A DNA stretch of 64,000 nucleotides from Cohnella xylanilytica (GTDB lineage Bacteria; Bacillota; Bacilli; Paenibacillales; Paenibacillaceae). Where the stretch lies: the NCBI RefSeq assembly GCF_014212175.1, contig NZ_JACJVR010000005.1, positions 124,001 to 188,000 of the forward strand, read 5' to 3'. A model generated the notes under the pieces. That model had not been told where the DNA came from, did not search any database, and worked only from the letters and a program-made list of their open reading frames with translations. The translations under genes and the position numbers were made by a program. This document shows positions 24,690 to 32,797 of the stretch, piece after piece (the first letter of the stretch is position 1; every line of letters starts with the position of its first letter).

Positions 24690-26337
24690 CGGGATGGAAG
24701 CCGCGCCCTTGCGGATCGTCGGAGCGGACAAGCGGGAGATCGTCCTGCGGCAAGGAGAGATCGCGGTCCTGCTCGGACCGAACGGCGCGGGGAAAACGAG
24801 CCTGCTTGAGATCGCGGCCGGCCTGCGGGAGCCCGGGGATCTTGGCGTCTCGTACGGGGACGAGCCGCTCTGGCTGGAGCGCGGCAGAGGTCGCCGCTCC
24901 CTGAACGCATCGGCCTTGCGCCGGTACGCATACGCCTCCCAGGCGCCGGAGGAGCAGCTGTTCGCCCGCACGGCGCAGGAGGAGCTGGAAGCCGCGCTGA
25001 AGCCGTACCGCTTAACGGCGGAGCGTCATGCCGAGCGAATCGCCTGCGGGCTCGAAGCGGTCGGCTGGGACGCCTCCTGGGCGTCCCGCAACCCGTTCCG
25101 GATGAGCGGCGGCGAGAGAAGAAGGCTGGCGCTCGCCTGCTTGTTCGCTTCTCCGGCCGATTGGCTGCTGCTCGACGAGCCGGCGGCCGGACTCGACGCG
25201 CCCGGCCAGCGGCTCGTCTCCCGCCAACTCACGAAGATGAAGGAGTCCGGCGTCGGCGTGCTGCTCGTCTCCCATGACAGCGAATGGTCTCTCGCGCTGG
25301 CGGATCGGGTTCTCCTGCTGTCTCCGGACGGAGACCTTCGTTCGTGCGGCCGGGACGAGCTGCTGCGCAACCCGCAATGGTGGGAAGAGGCCGGAATGAC
25401 CGTCCCGGATTGGTTAAGAACGGTCAACCCCTTGCTCGAAGCCGGAGTACCGCCCGAGCTTCTATGGAATCCTTCCGCATTGGCGGCGGAGTGGATACGC
25501 TTGGAGCGCGAACCGGAGCGACGCCGGCGTACGTCCGTCGCCAGCGTCAGCCAAGCGTCCTCCATCCGAACGAAGTTCCGCCCCCGGACCGACCGCTCCG
25601 GCCGCTCGCGATCCACGCCGCTCGCCGCCTTCGATCCGCGATCGGTCTGGCTCTCGTACGTTCTGCTGTCGTTCGCCATCTTCTCGATCCGTTCCTGGAC
25701 CGGCATCGCCGCGTCCGCCATCGCCGCTCTCGCGGCGACGGCGCTCGCGCGGATTCCGGTCTGGAGATGGCGTCTTCCGATCGCCGGCTTCATTCTCTTC
25801 TCGGCGGTCGTGTCGCTCGTGGCCGGATGGGGAGGCGGGCGTTCGTTCGATCCGGACGCGTTCCTGAAGTCTCTCCATTCCTTGACGCGCACGCTGCTCG
25901 TCATGCTGCTCGGTCTCGGTCTGGCGACGGCGATCACTCCGCTGCGCCTGCGCCGGTCGCTCGAGCAGCTGCTGTCGTTCAGAGGGCGATTGGCGGGGCC
26001 GATGCCAAAATTCATTTTAACGGTCACGCTTATGCTCCGGTTCATCCCGGTTCTCGTCGGCGAATGGGAGAGGTTCGCCCGGCTGACCGTCGCCCGTTCC
26101 AAGGAGACGAGTCGGGGGCCCCTCGCCGCGGCTAGGCGCGTCATCCATACGACGATGCCGTTCATGCTGTCGCTGTTCCGCCTCGGAGATCAGATCGCCG
26201 CGGCGCTGGAGAGCCGGGGCGTCGGCCGCCGCCGCTATCCGACGGTCCCTCGCGTCCTGCGCTGGCGGAAGCGGGACCTCGCGCTGTCCCTGATCTCGCT
26301 CGCTGTCTCGGCGCTGCTGTGGCGGTGGGGAGGGTAG
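24676..26337 (+). CDS. Fused ECF ATPase-transmembrane protein (EcfA2-EcfT)
   Basis: A single 553-residue chain joins two ECF parts. Residues ~1-260 are an ABC ATPase with GPNGAGKTS, the Q-loop SQAPEEQLFARTAQEE, MSGGERRR and WLLLDEPAAG. A basic linker (~280-310) leads to a T-component (~315-553) with about five hydrophobic segments and the coupling-helix motif LESRGVGRRR near the end. The usual ECF order is two ATPase genes and a separate ecfT, so the fusion is notable. With EcfA1 and BioY it would complete a biotin transporter. Terminated at 26369. Confidence 0.87.
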   Translation: MKPFNGMEAAPLRIVGADKREIVLRQGEIAVLLGPNGAGKTSLLEIAAGLREPGDLGVSYGDEPLWLERGRGRRSLNASALRRYAYASQAPEEQLFARTAQEELEAALKPYRLTAERHAERIACGLEAVGWDASWASRNPFRMSGGERRRLALACLFASPADWLLLDEPAAGLDAPGQRLVSRQLTKMKESGVGVLLVSHDSEWSLALADRVLLLSPDGDLRSCGRDELLRNPQWWEEAGMTVPDWLRTVNPLLEAGVPPELLWNPSALAAEWIRLEREPERRRRTSVASVSQASSIRTKFRPRTDRSGRSRSTPLAAFDPRSVWLSYVLLSFAIFSIRSWTGIAASAIAALAATALARIPVWRWRLPIAGFILFSAVVSLVAGWGGGRSFDPDAFLKSLHSLTRTLLVMLLGLGLATAITPLRLRRSLEQLLSFRGRLAGPMPKFILTVTLMLRFIPVLVGEWERFARLTVARSKETSRGPLAAARRVIHTTMPFMLSLFRLGDQIAAALESRGVGRRRYPTVPRVLRWRKRDLALSLISLAVSALLWRWGG

Positions 26338-26368
26338 CGGGTTAACGGACGGGTTCCGGACAACAGCA

Positions 26369-26408
26369 AGCCTTCCTCCCTTGCAATGAAGGAGGAAGGC
26401 TTTTTTTA
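26369..26408 (+). terminator. Terminator after the ecfA2-ecfT fusion
   Basis: Stem agccttcctcc / ggaggaaggct (11 pairs) followed by TTTTTTT. Confidence 0.85.
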
Positions 26409-26444
26409 CTTGGCTTTATACATAGCTTTGTCACGACCGCAGCC

Positions 26445-26798
26445 TTATAGGCCCGAATCGCCGCGCTCCGGGAGTTTCCCTTGAATGTAACGCTCCCCCC
26501 AGTCGCACATCACGTCGATGACCGGCCGAAGCGATTCGCCCAGCTCGCTCAATTCGTAGACGACCTTCGGCGGCACTTGATTATAGACGGTCCTCAGAAT
26601 CACTCCGTCCTCCTCCAATTCCCGGAGCTGCTGGGTTAACATTTTTTGCGTGATTTCCGGAATCAATTTTTTGAGCTCGCTCGTCCGTTTAGGTCCATAG
26701 GTTAGGTGGCACAGAATAAGCGTTTTCCACTTTCCGCCGATAACTTCCAACGTGGCTTCCACGGGGTACTCATACATTTGCTGCAAGGTCGTTTTCAA
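26445..26798 (-). CDS. HxlR family transcriptional regulator
   Basis: The 117-residue winged-helix protein has the HxlR hallmarks: EATLEVIGGKWKTLILCHLTYGPKRTSELKKLIPEITQKMLTQ (shown here as one continuous conserved region) and a VPPKVVYELSELGESL wing. Start is TTG 26798 with GGGAGG on the minus strand. It is divergent from the MFS efflux gene and probably represses it, responding to a reactive or toxic compound. A cysteine (about residue 30) could be redox-sensing. Confidence 0.9.
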   Translation of the reverse strand: MKTTLQQMYEYPVEATLEVIGGKWKTLILCHLTYGPKRTSELKKLIPEITQKMLTQQLRELEEDGVILRTVYNQVPPKVVYELSELGESLRPVIDVMCDWGERYIQGKLPERGDSGL

Positions 26799-26876
26799 GG
26801 GGATTTTCCTCCCGCTCTCCCGAATTTATAGGTACTTATTTGTTCCTATCGTACTTTTAGGTGTTAATGACACTTT

Positions 26877-26890
26877 AAAGTACGTACTTT
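26877..26890. promoter_or_regulatory. Candidate HxlR operator
   Basis: AAAGTACGTACTTT is a perfect 14-bp palindrome in the hxlR-MFS intergenic region. Related GTAC-containing pieces (ggtacttatt, cgtacttttag) lie 30-50 bases upstream. Dyads of this type are usual for HxlR regulators; binding is inferred. Confidence 0.6.
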
Positions 26891-27000
26891 TTGTTTCTGA
26901 TTATATGATAGATAATCTCCTTGTGCCAATACGGATGCGGATTCTCCGAAGAGCCGTCTCCGCCGTTGGCGAATGATAGCGAGGAGGTAGGTATCTCATT

Positions 27001-28419
27001 ATGATTCAAAGCAATCCAGACACGCGTACGGCCGTCCGTCCTTCATGGGGGCTGCTGCTCGTATTATGCGGAGCGATCTTCCTGGAAGGGATCGACGTCT
27101 CGATGATGGGCGTGGCTCTGCCTTCGATCCGCTCCGAGCTCGACATGTCGACCGGATCGCTTCAATGGGTCGTTAGCGCCTACGTGCTCGGGTATGGCGG
27201 CTTCATGCTTCTGGGGGGGCGCGCGGCGGATTTGTTCGGACGGAGGAAAATGTTCCTGTTCTGGCTCGCCGTCTTTCTCGTCTTCTCGGGGCTCGGAGGG
27301 CTGGCGACCGAAGGGTGGATGCTGATCGTCGCCCGGTTCGTGACGGGCATAAGCGCGGCGTTCATGACACCGGCCGGCTTGTCCATCATCACGACGAGCT
27401 TCGCGGAAGGTCCGGCCCGCAACCGGGCGCTGCTGGTGTATGCCGGGACGGCGGCGGCCGGCTTCTCTCTCGGGCTGGTCGTAGGAGGGATCTTAAGCGA
27501 ATTCAGCTGGCGGTTGGTCTTCTTCGGTCCGGTTCTCCTGTCGCTCGTCCTCCTTCTCTCGGCGATTCGCCTCATCCCGCCCGTCAGCCGGCCGGAGCGA
27601 TCGGGACAAGGCTTCGATCTGCCCGGAGCGATCAGCGTTACCGGGGCGATGCTGCTTCTGGTCTACGGGGTGGTAGAAGCCCCCAACCTGGGTTGGAGCC
27701 GGACGCTTATCGCGATCGCCTGCAGCGCCGCGCTTCTCGGCCTCTTCGTCGCGATCGAACGACGCTCCGCTTCTCCGCTGGTTCGTCTCGGCATCTTCGC
27801 GACGGGATCGCTGGTGCGGGCCAACCTCGGCGCGATGCTGTTCGCCGGTTCCTTCTTCGGCTTCCAGTTCGTAGCCGTCCTCTACCTGCAGGAGCTGCGC
27901 GGCTGGTCTTCGCTCGAGACGGGGCTCGCCCTGCTGGCCGTCGGGGCGGATGCCGTGCTCGCCCCCACGTTAACTCCGAAGCTGGTGCAGCGATTCGGCA
28001 ATCTCCCGGTTATCGTCGGAGGCTTCTGCCTGGCAGCCGCGGCATACGCGCTATTCCTGCCGCTCGGACTCGATTGGACGTATGCGGCCATGTTCCCGAC
28101 GATGATCCTGACCGGGCTCGCCTTCTCGCTGACTTACGGTCCGCTCACGATCGCCGCCACGGAAGGAATCGCCGAAGAAGAACAAGGACTGGCCAGCGGC
28201 TTGTTGAACGCTTCGTTCCAATTCGGCGCCGCTCTCGGGTTGGCTATCGTCACGGCCGTCAACATCGCCGCCACCGGCCCCGATTCGTCCCCGCAATCGC
28301 TGCTGGATGGGTACCGCGCCGCGTTAATCGTGCCGATCGCGGCATCCGTCCTCGGGATCGTCGTTATCTCGTTCGGCCTTCGCCGACGAGAATCCGCCGC
28401 TTGCTCGAGCTCCTTATGA
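27001..28419 (+). CDS. MFS drug efflux transporter, DHA2 (14-helix) type
   Basis: The 472-residue membrane protein has about 14 hydrophobic helices, the loop 2-3 motif LLGGRAADLFGRRKMF (motif A) and the motif-C-like segment GFSLGLVVGGILSE in helix 5. DHA2 proteins export drugs or toxic compounds by proton antiport. ATG 27001 follows GAGGAGG. It is divergent from the HxlR regulator with a palindrome between them. The substrate is unknown. Confidence 0.9.
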   Translation: MIQSNPDTRTAVRPSWGLLLVLCGAIFLEGIDVSMMGVALPSIRSELDMSTGSLQWVVSAYVLGYGGFMLLGGRAADLFGRRKMFLFWLAVFLVFSGLGGLATEGWMLIVARFVTGISAAFMTPAGLSIITTSFAEGPARNRALLVYAGTAAAGFSLGLVVGGILSEFSWRLVFFGPVLLSLVLLLSAIRLIPPVSRPERSGQGFDLPGAISVTGAMLLLVYGVVEAPNLGWSRTLIAIACSAALLGLFVAIERRSASPLVRLGIFATGSLVRANLGAMLFAGSFFGFQFVAVLYLQELRGWSSLETGLALLAVGADAVLAPTLTPKLVQRFGNLPVIVGGFCLAAAAYALFLPLGLDWTYAAMFPTMILTGLAFSLTYGPLTIAATEGIAEEEQGLASGLLNASFQFGAALGLAIVTAVNIAATGPDSSPQSLLDGYRAALIVPIAASVLGIVVISFGLRRRESAACSSSL

Positions 28420-28488
28420 TCGGTAAATCCCGGTAAACAGGGATTTGTCCGGATTCTGCGGGGATATACTTAATGTGGTTAATAACTT

Positions 28489-28536
28489 AGCCTGCTTCGT
28501 TCCGACCATCGGCGGCGAACGAGCAGGCTCTTTTTC
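28489..28536 (+). terminator. Terminator after the MFS gene
   Basis: Stem agcctgct...cgttc / gaacg..agcaggct with a one-base bulge, followed by CTTTTTC. Confidence 0.75.
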
Positions 28537-28599
28537 ATACCCATTAATGGGTTTGTTTGGTATGATGAATAGATGAAGTCATGGGAGAAGAGGGATGCG

Positions 28600-29436
28600 A
28601 TGAGAGCCGGAGAACGCATCGGCCAAGGCAATACGGCGGACGTATTCGAGTGGGGCGCCCATGAAGTCCTCAAGCTTTTTCACGAACGGCATTGGGCCTT
28701 GGAGGAAGCGCGCAACGCGGAGCGGATCGGCGGGCTCGGATTAAGAACCCCGGCATTCGGAGGCGTCGTCGAATATGAAGGACGGCTTGGGATCGTATAC
28801 GAACGGGTTGACGGGCCTACGATGCTGCGCTCGATCGACCCGAACGAAGCCAGCGTCGCCCGGAATGCGCGGTTGATGGCCTCTCTTCAAGTCGAGATTC
28901 AGAGCGTCGAACACGAGCTCGAGCCGAATCTGATCGAAGAATTGACGCGCAAGATCAAGGCTGCTTCGTGCCTTACGGACGTGCAGAAGGAGGCTCTCCT
29001 TCGTCTTGCGGGAACGATGCCCGTGGGCCGTTCGCTTTGCCATTATGATTTTCACCCCGATAATATCGTCATATCTCCCGGAGGACCTGTCGTTATCGAT
29101 TGGATGAACGTGCTAGTGGGAGATCCGGCCGCCGACGCGGCCCGCACGGCCATGATGTTCCAGTCGACGGCCGTTCCCCCGGGAGCGCCTGCCTGGTTGG
29201 CGGAAGGGAGTTACCGACAATCGTTTTACCGGGAGTATATGGCCGAGTATCGGATCTTGACCGGAATCGGGCAAGACGAGATCGAGAGCTGGATGCTGCC
29301 CACGTTAGGCGCGCGAATCGTCGAGATGAGAGGCGGATGGCAGACGGAGATTCTGAATCGTGTGGAAGATGGCTTGAAGAGGTTGGCTGGAGCGTTAACG
29401 AATCGAGTTGGTCTTCGGCAGGAAGATGGCAATTAG
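28600..29436 (+). CDS. Aminoglycoside phosphotransferase/choline kinase family protein
   Basis: A ~278-residue kinase-fold protein with a GQGNTADVFEWG nucleotide loop, the catalytic-loop HYDFHPDNI and the metal-binding VIDWMN. The APH fold phosphorylates small-molecule hydroxyls; the substrate cannot be told and resistance should not be assumed. ATG 28600 has GAGAAGAGGG 6-7 bases upstream; ATG 28573 is in frame without one. Confidence 0.82.
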   Translation: MRAGERIGQGNTADVFEWGAHEVLKLFHERHWALEEARNAERIGGLGLRTPAFGGVVEYEGRLGIVYERVDGPTMLRSIDPNEASVARNARLMASLQVEIQSVEHELEPNLIEELTRKIKAASCLTDVQKEALLRLAGTMPVGRSLCHYDFHPDNIVISPGGPVVIDWMNVLVGDPAADAARTAMMFQSTAVPPGAPAWLAEGSYRQSFYREYMAEYRILTGIGQDEIESWMLPTLGARIVEMRGGWQTEILNRVEDGLKRLAGALTNRVGLRQEDGN

Positions 29437-29525
29437 AAGCTTCTCTCGGCGGGCAGAAGGCAGGCGCTATTGTCGTTAATGTGGTTAATTTATCTGAAAT
29501 AGTCGAATAAGGGCACACGGTTTTA

Positions 29526-29599
29526 TTTAATGAGATTAAAAAATGTCGATTATAAACGAACGATGGAGCATCGATCGGCTTTTGTTTAATGATATTAAA
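29526..29599. repeat. Two AT-rich 15-bp palindromes
   Basis: TTTAATGAGATTAAA (29526-29540) and TTTAATGATATTAAA (29585-29599) differ at one base and are each perfect 6-bp-arm dyads. They flank the start of the small lipoprotein gene in a locally AT-rich stretch and could be operator half-pairs. Confidence 0.5.
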
Positions 29600-29963
29600 T
29601 TTCAGGAGTGGAGGTTCGCGTATTATTAGTCGTATGTTATTGCTGGCCGGCATTCTGGTCCTCCTAACCGCTTGTTCATCGACCCAAGATCGCTTTATCG
29701 GCGAATGGGAGTCGAGACAGGCCTCTCAAGTCGAAGGGAAGCATTTTGAATGGATCGATTACACCAAGTGGATCGTAGAAGAGAAAGAAATCCGATTTTA
29801 TAAAAGCGATTCCGGCGATGTTCCGGCGGCTCGACATTCCTACGAACGGAAATCCAAAAATGAAATCGTAATGGAAGGTCAAACGTATGGAATCGAGACG
29901 AACGAGAAGACGTTAATCTTCAAAGGCAGCGAATTCGAGATTCAGTTTGACCGAACCGAGTAG
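29589..29963 (+). CDS. Small predicted lipoprotein
   Basis: A ~124-residue product with a hydrophobic segment and lipobox LTAC (about residues 26-29), then a ~95-residue soluble part (FIGEWESRQASQVEGK..., EIVMEGQTYGIETNEKTLIFKG) that looks like a small beta-rich lipocalin-like domain. No family is firmly recognised. The start is uncertain: ATG 29589 has no ribosome-binding site, ATG 29634 is 20 bases from GGAGG (near 29610), and an ATT near 29622 would have ideal spacing. Base composition is more AT-rich than the flanks. Confidence 0.6.
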   Translation: MILNFRSGGSRIISRMLLLAGILVLLTACSSTQDRFIGEWESRQASQVEGKHFEWIDYTKWIVEEKEIRFYKSDSGDVPAARHSYERKSKNEIVMEGQTYGIETNEKTLIFKGSEFEIQFDRTE

Positions 29964-30030
29964 GATCAGACGCTATCTTTAACAGGTTATATTTATTAAT
30001 TACGTTAATTAAATACGGGAGGAGAAGGGG

Positions 30031-30471
30031 ATGATCGATAAGAAGAGACATATCCATATCGCCTCGGAAGGCTGGGCTGACGATTCGGAAGATGCTCACG
30101 AGACGGTGGTCGTCACCTTTCCGGATTCGACGACATGGATCTGCGACTTTTACACCTTCAAATGCATCGAGTCGATAAGGAAGGGTTACGCCATAAGCGG
30201 CGGATGTTTAAACGGCGCCTATTGGTGTCCATCGACCCCGGTTATTATTGTCGATAACGTTAGCCGGCAGCGCATCGAGCAAGCCGTCGACGATCTCATC
30301 GATAACAAAGGATTCGATTATTATTTCGAGTACTTCGGCCGCGTCGAGGAACGGCATGTCCGGAACTCCAGGTTAACCTGCGCATTCCGGGCGCGGTGCC
30401 GACGATCGTCCAACGAGCGAAGGAGAACGGGTTTACCGCCAAGTCGCCAAGGAGACGCTGGAGCGCGATAA
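30031..30471 (+). CDS. Hypothetical protein whose 3' end runs into a decayed gene
   Basis: The 146-codon ORF follows GGAGGAGAAGGGG. Residues 1-~108 look natural (MIDKKRHIHIASEGWADDSE..., IEQAVDDLIDNKGFDYYFEYFGRV), with no recognised family. From about residue 110 the composition changes to Arg/Ser-rich because the frame crosses the methyltransferase remnant at 30363. The original C-terminus is probably lost. Confidence 0.45.
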   Translation: MIDKKRHIHIASEGWADDSEDAHETVVVTFPDSTTWICDFYTFKCIESIRKGYAISGGCLNGAYWCPSTPVIIVDNVSRQRIEQAVDDLIDNKGFDYYFEYFGRVEERHVRNSRLTCAFRARCRRSSNERRRTGLPPSRQGDAGAR

Positions 30472-30686
30472 GCGAATCGAGTTCGTAGTCGCGGACGGAG
30501 GCGAATTTATCCAAGCGAATTCGGAGCGCCGGTACGACCTTTTTTTTCGCGGATACGTGGCCCGGCAAGTTCTATCTGGTCGATGAGGCGCTCGCCGTGG
30601 TTGCTTATTCGGAGTCGCGTTCGGACTTTCACCTAAGCAGGATGAATAGGGCGACCGGGCACATCTTGATGAGCCGGAAGGTTTAG
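30363..30686 (+). pseudogene. Remnant of a class I SAM O-methyltransferase gene
   Basis: Three pieces in different frames look like one O-methyltransferase. First, ELQVNLRIPGAVPTIVQRAKENGF from 30363 (typical N-terminus). Next, VAKETLERDKRIEFVVADGGEF, the motif II region. Last, FADTWPGKFYLVDEALAVVAYSES to a stop at 30684-30686. The SAM-binding motif I (E/DxGxGxG) is missing, implying an internal deletion as well as frameshifts; a run of eight T (near 30540) marks one shift. It cannot encode an active enzyme. Confidence 0.7.
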
Positions 30687-30696
30687 GAGGGGGACT

Positions 30697-30903
30697 ATGG
30701 GAGAGGCGATCGTTATATGGATTATTGTCGCGTTAGTGTCTTTTCTCCTCTTATATTATGTCATTCGCACCGCGATCGATGAATCCGGACTGAACCGAAA
30801 CCTGGAAGAGGTCAAGGAGCTGCTCAAGGAGCTTCGATCCAAGGAATCGCAAGGCGAGAAAGTTGAACGCTCCGAAGGAAGCGATAAGGGGGTGGAGGAA
30901 TGA
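30697..30903 (+). CDS. Small single-pass membrane protein
   Basis: A 68-residue protein with one N-terminal membrane helix (about 5-25) and a charged amphipathic tail (LNRNLEEVKELLKELRSKE). ATG 30697 follows AGGAGGGGG. Its stop overlaps the next ATG (ATGA at 30900), so it is translated with the YbaK-domain gene. Function is unknown. Confidence 0.7.
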   Translation: MGEAIVIWIIVALVSFLLLYYVIRTAIDESGLNRNLEEVKELLKELRSKESQGEKVERSEGSDKGVEE

Positions 30904-31715
30904 ATCTCGAACCCTATTACGGTCAGCTCATTAAAGTTTACGTAAGCGAAGAGGAGTGGTTTATCGGCGAGCCGATTCGGCCAACATCTTCGGAGGAAGA
31001 GGAAGGGAAGGCGTTCGTTGTTCAAGTCGCCATGAGCCCATTGGCCAAATACGCGAAAGGAACAACTACCAAGATAAACGGCAACGACATATGGAAAATC
31101 GAAACGCTGGACGAACGGGTTCAGAGCGGAATGCGTCTTACGCAGGAGCATGTGCCCGACATCGAGAAGATGTATCGATTGATGCAGTCCGAGAACCTGC
31201 CGAGAAGAGTCCGGTTCGGATGGCTGAAGGCGGAGGAGAACGACGAGCATCAGGAGACGGCAGGGGAAAACGACAATCTTGTATCGATATTGTCCGAGTC
31301 TGAAATCGAACACGAATGGATTCCCCACAGCCATCCGATTTTATCGGCGCAGGACGGGGCGGACTACTTCGGAATCGAAGCCGGCCAGACGGCCCCGACT
31401 CTGATCCTGAAGTCCGACAGGGACTATCTCGCGATTACGATCTGCGGAGATCATGGACGCATCGATTTGGACGATCTCAAGAAGAGGCTGGATCGCAGCT
31501 CGCTGAGGTTGGCCAAGCCTTCGGAGGTCGAAGAGGCGACAGGGTTCGCGATCGGCAGCGTCCCCTTGATCGGGCATCGATTGCCTACCGTGCTGGACAG
31601 GCAGTTGAATCGATACTCCCATGTATACGGAGGGACGGGGAATCCCAATGTGACGTTGAAGATCCGACCGGCCGACCTGGAGCGAGTGAATAACGTCATT
31701 GCTTATATTCGATAA
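30900..31715 (+). CDS. Hypothetical domain fused to a YbaK/aminoacyl-tRNA deacylase-type domain
   Basis: The 271-residue product has an unrecognised N-terminal half (about 1-120, starting MNLEPYYGQLIKVYVSEEEWFIG) and a C-terminal YbaK/EbsC-like domain (about 135-271). The second half shows ADYFGIEAGQTAPTLILKSD, AITICGDHGRIDL and EATGFAIGSVPLIGHRLPTVLD, the usual substrate-pocket region. YbaK-type proteins clear mischarged aminoacyl-tRNAs. The fusion with an N-terminal domain is unusual. It is coupled to the small membrane protein before it. Confidence 0.75.
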   Translation: MNLEPYYGQLIKVYVSEEEWFIGEPIRPTSSEEEEGKAFVVQVAMSPLAKYAKGTTTKINGNDIWKIETLDERVQSGMRLTQEHVPDIEKMYRLMQSENLPRRVRFGWLKAEENDEHQETAGENDNLVSILSESEIEHEWIPHSHPILSAQDGADYFGIEAGQTAPTLILKSDRDYLAITICGDHGRIDLDDLKKRLDRSSLRLAKPSEVEEATGFAIGSVPLIGHRLPTVLDRQLNRYSHVYGGTGNPNVTLKIRPADLERVNNVIAYIR

Positions 31716-32290
31716 TGGGGGGCTTCAACTTGATAACGATCTATCTCGTCCGCCATTGCGAAGCGGCCGGGCAGGAGCCGGAGGCTCCCCTGACGCCGCA
31801 AGGCGAAGAAGCTTCGCTGCGGTTGGCCTCCTACTTCGAGAAGAAGAGCATCGAATCCATCGTGTCGAGCCCTTACGCCCGGGCTATCGCCACCGTTCGG
31901 CCGCTCGCCGAGGCGCTCGGCCTTGAGATCGAGATCGACGACCGCTTGAAGGAACGCGTGCTTAGCTCGGCCCCGCTCGAGGATTGGGTCGCCAAGCTGG
32001 AGGCCGTTTACGCCGACCTGGATTTGCGCTACGAAGGCGGAGAATCTTCGCGGGAGGCCATGGCGAGGGGGATCTCCGTGCTGGAGAAGCTTCGGAATCG
32101 GCCGGAATCCCGATTCGTCCTGGTCACCCATGGGGCGCTGTTGTCGCTCATGCTGAAGCATTACCAACCGGAGATCGGCTTCCGGGAATGGAGCCGGCTC
32201 ACGAATCCGGATCTATTCCGGCTGGAGTTAGGCGATGCCGAAGCCCGGTTCGAACGAGAGCTGCTGCCATCATCATTTAGCAAAGGATAG
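31715..32290 (+). CDS. Histidine phosphatase family protein
   Basis: A ~190-residue phosphoglycerate-mutase-like protein. The catalytic motif reads LVRHCEA instead of the usual RHGE, the second arginine is in SSPYARAIAT, the acid is in LKERVLSS and the second histidine is in LVTHGALLSLML. It would dephosphorylate a small molecule. ATG 31715 overlaps the previous stop (TAATG); TTG 31730 behind the G-run is an alternative start. Confidence 0.85.
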   Translation: MGGFNLITIYLVRHCEAAGQEPEAPLTPQGEEASLRLASYFEKKSIESIVSSPYARAIATVRPLAEALGLEIEIDDRLKERVLSSAPLEDWVAKLEAVYADLDLRYEGGESSREAMARGISVLEKLRNRPESRFVLVTHGALLSLMLKHYQPEIGFREWSRLTNPDLFRLELGDAEARFERELLPSSFSKG

Positions 32291-32296
32291 AGATGC

Positions 32297-32668
32297 ATGA
32301 ATCCATCACAAACATCCGAGTGGTTCGAGACGCTGGTCGCGGAATTGGACGATCGCCTGCGTCTCAAAGGTTACGAGAAGAAGAGACACCAGAGCTTGCC
32401 GCAATCGACCGGCGCCGGGAACGGCTATGCCGTATTCGAGAACGCGACGGGGCTCGTCAGATTCATCTGGGATGAGCGGGAGAGAGCGTTTATCCTTCGG
32501 GTGTACCGCAAGAGAACCTTCGCCATGAATACGTTCCTGCTCGCCTTAAGGGGCAAGCACGACCCGGAGAAGCTGGCGAAGGAATGGAAGCTGACCGGAG
32601 AGGAAGCGGAACGGTCGACGATCGAAGAGGCCGTCAGACAGATCGCCGAGACGGTCGCGGAGAGCTGA
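32297..32668 (+). CDS. Hypothetical protein (123 residues)
   Basis: ATG 32297 follows AAAGGATAGAG. The product has mixed charged helices (LAKEWKLTGEEAERSTIEEAVRQIAE at the end) and a central FENATGLVRFIWDERERAFILRVYR that looks like beta strands. No family is recognised. It starts 6 bases after the histidine phosphatase gene, so it is probably cotranscribed. Confidence 0.65.
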   Translation: MNPSQTSEWFETLVAELDDRLRLKGYEKKRHQSLPQSTGAGNGYAVFENATGLVRFIWDERERAFILRVYRKRTFAMNTFLLALRGKHDPEKLAKEWKLTGEEAERSTIEEAVRQIAETVAES

Positions 32669-32797
32669 CGGCGAGGCGCAAGCGGCAAGAGGCCTCCGGA
32701 ATCGCCTAGAATCATCCCTTGCCCTCGCTCATATGTATCATTGTACCCGATAGCACGATCGGAAGACGATGACGATAAGCGAAGGAGGGAATTCGGT

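Noticed and set aside
23766-26337. Cobalt or nickel ECF transporter
   Set aside because: No CbiM/CbiN-like gene is present, and the BirA operator with BioY points to biotin.
28600-29436. Calling the APH-fold gene an aminoglycoside resistance gene
   Set aside because: Only generic kinase motifs are seen; the family includes many unrelated small-molecule kinases.
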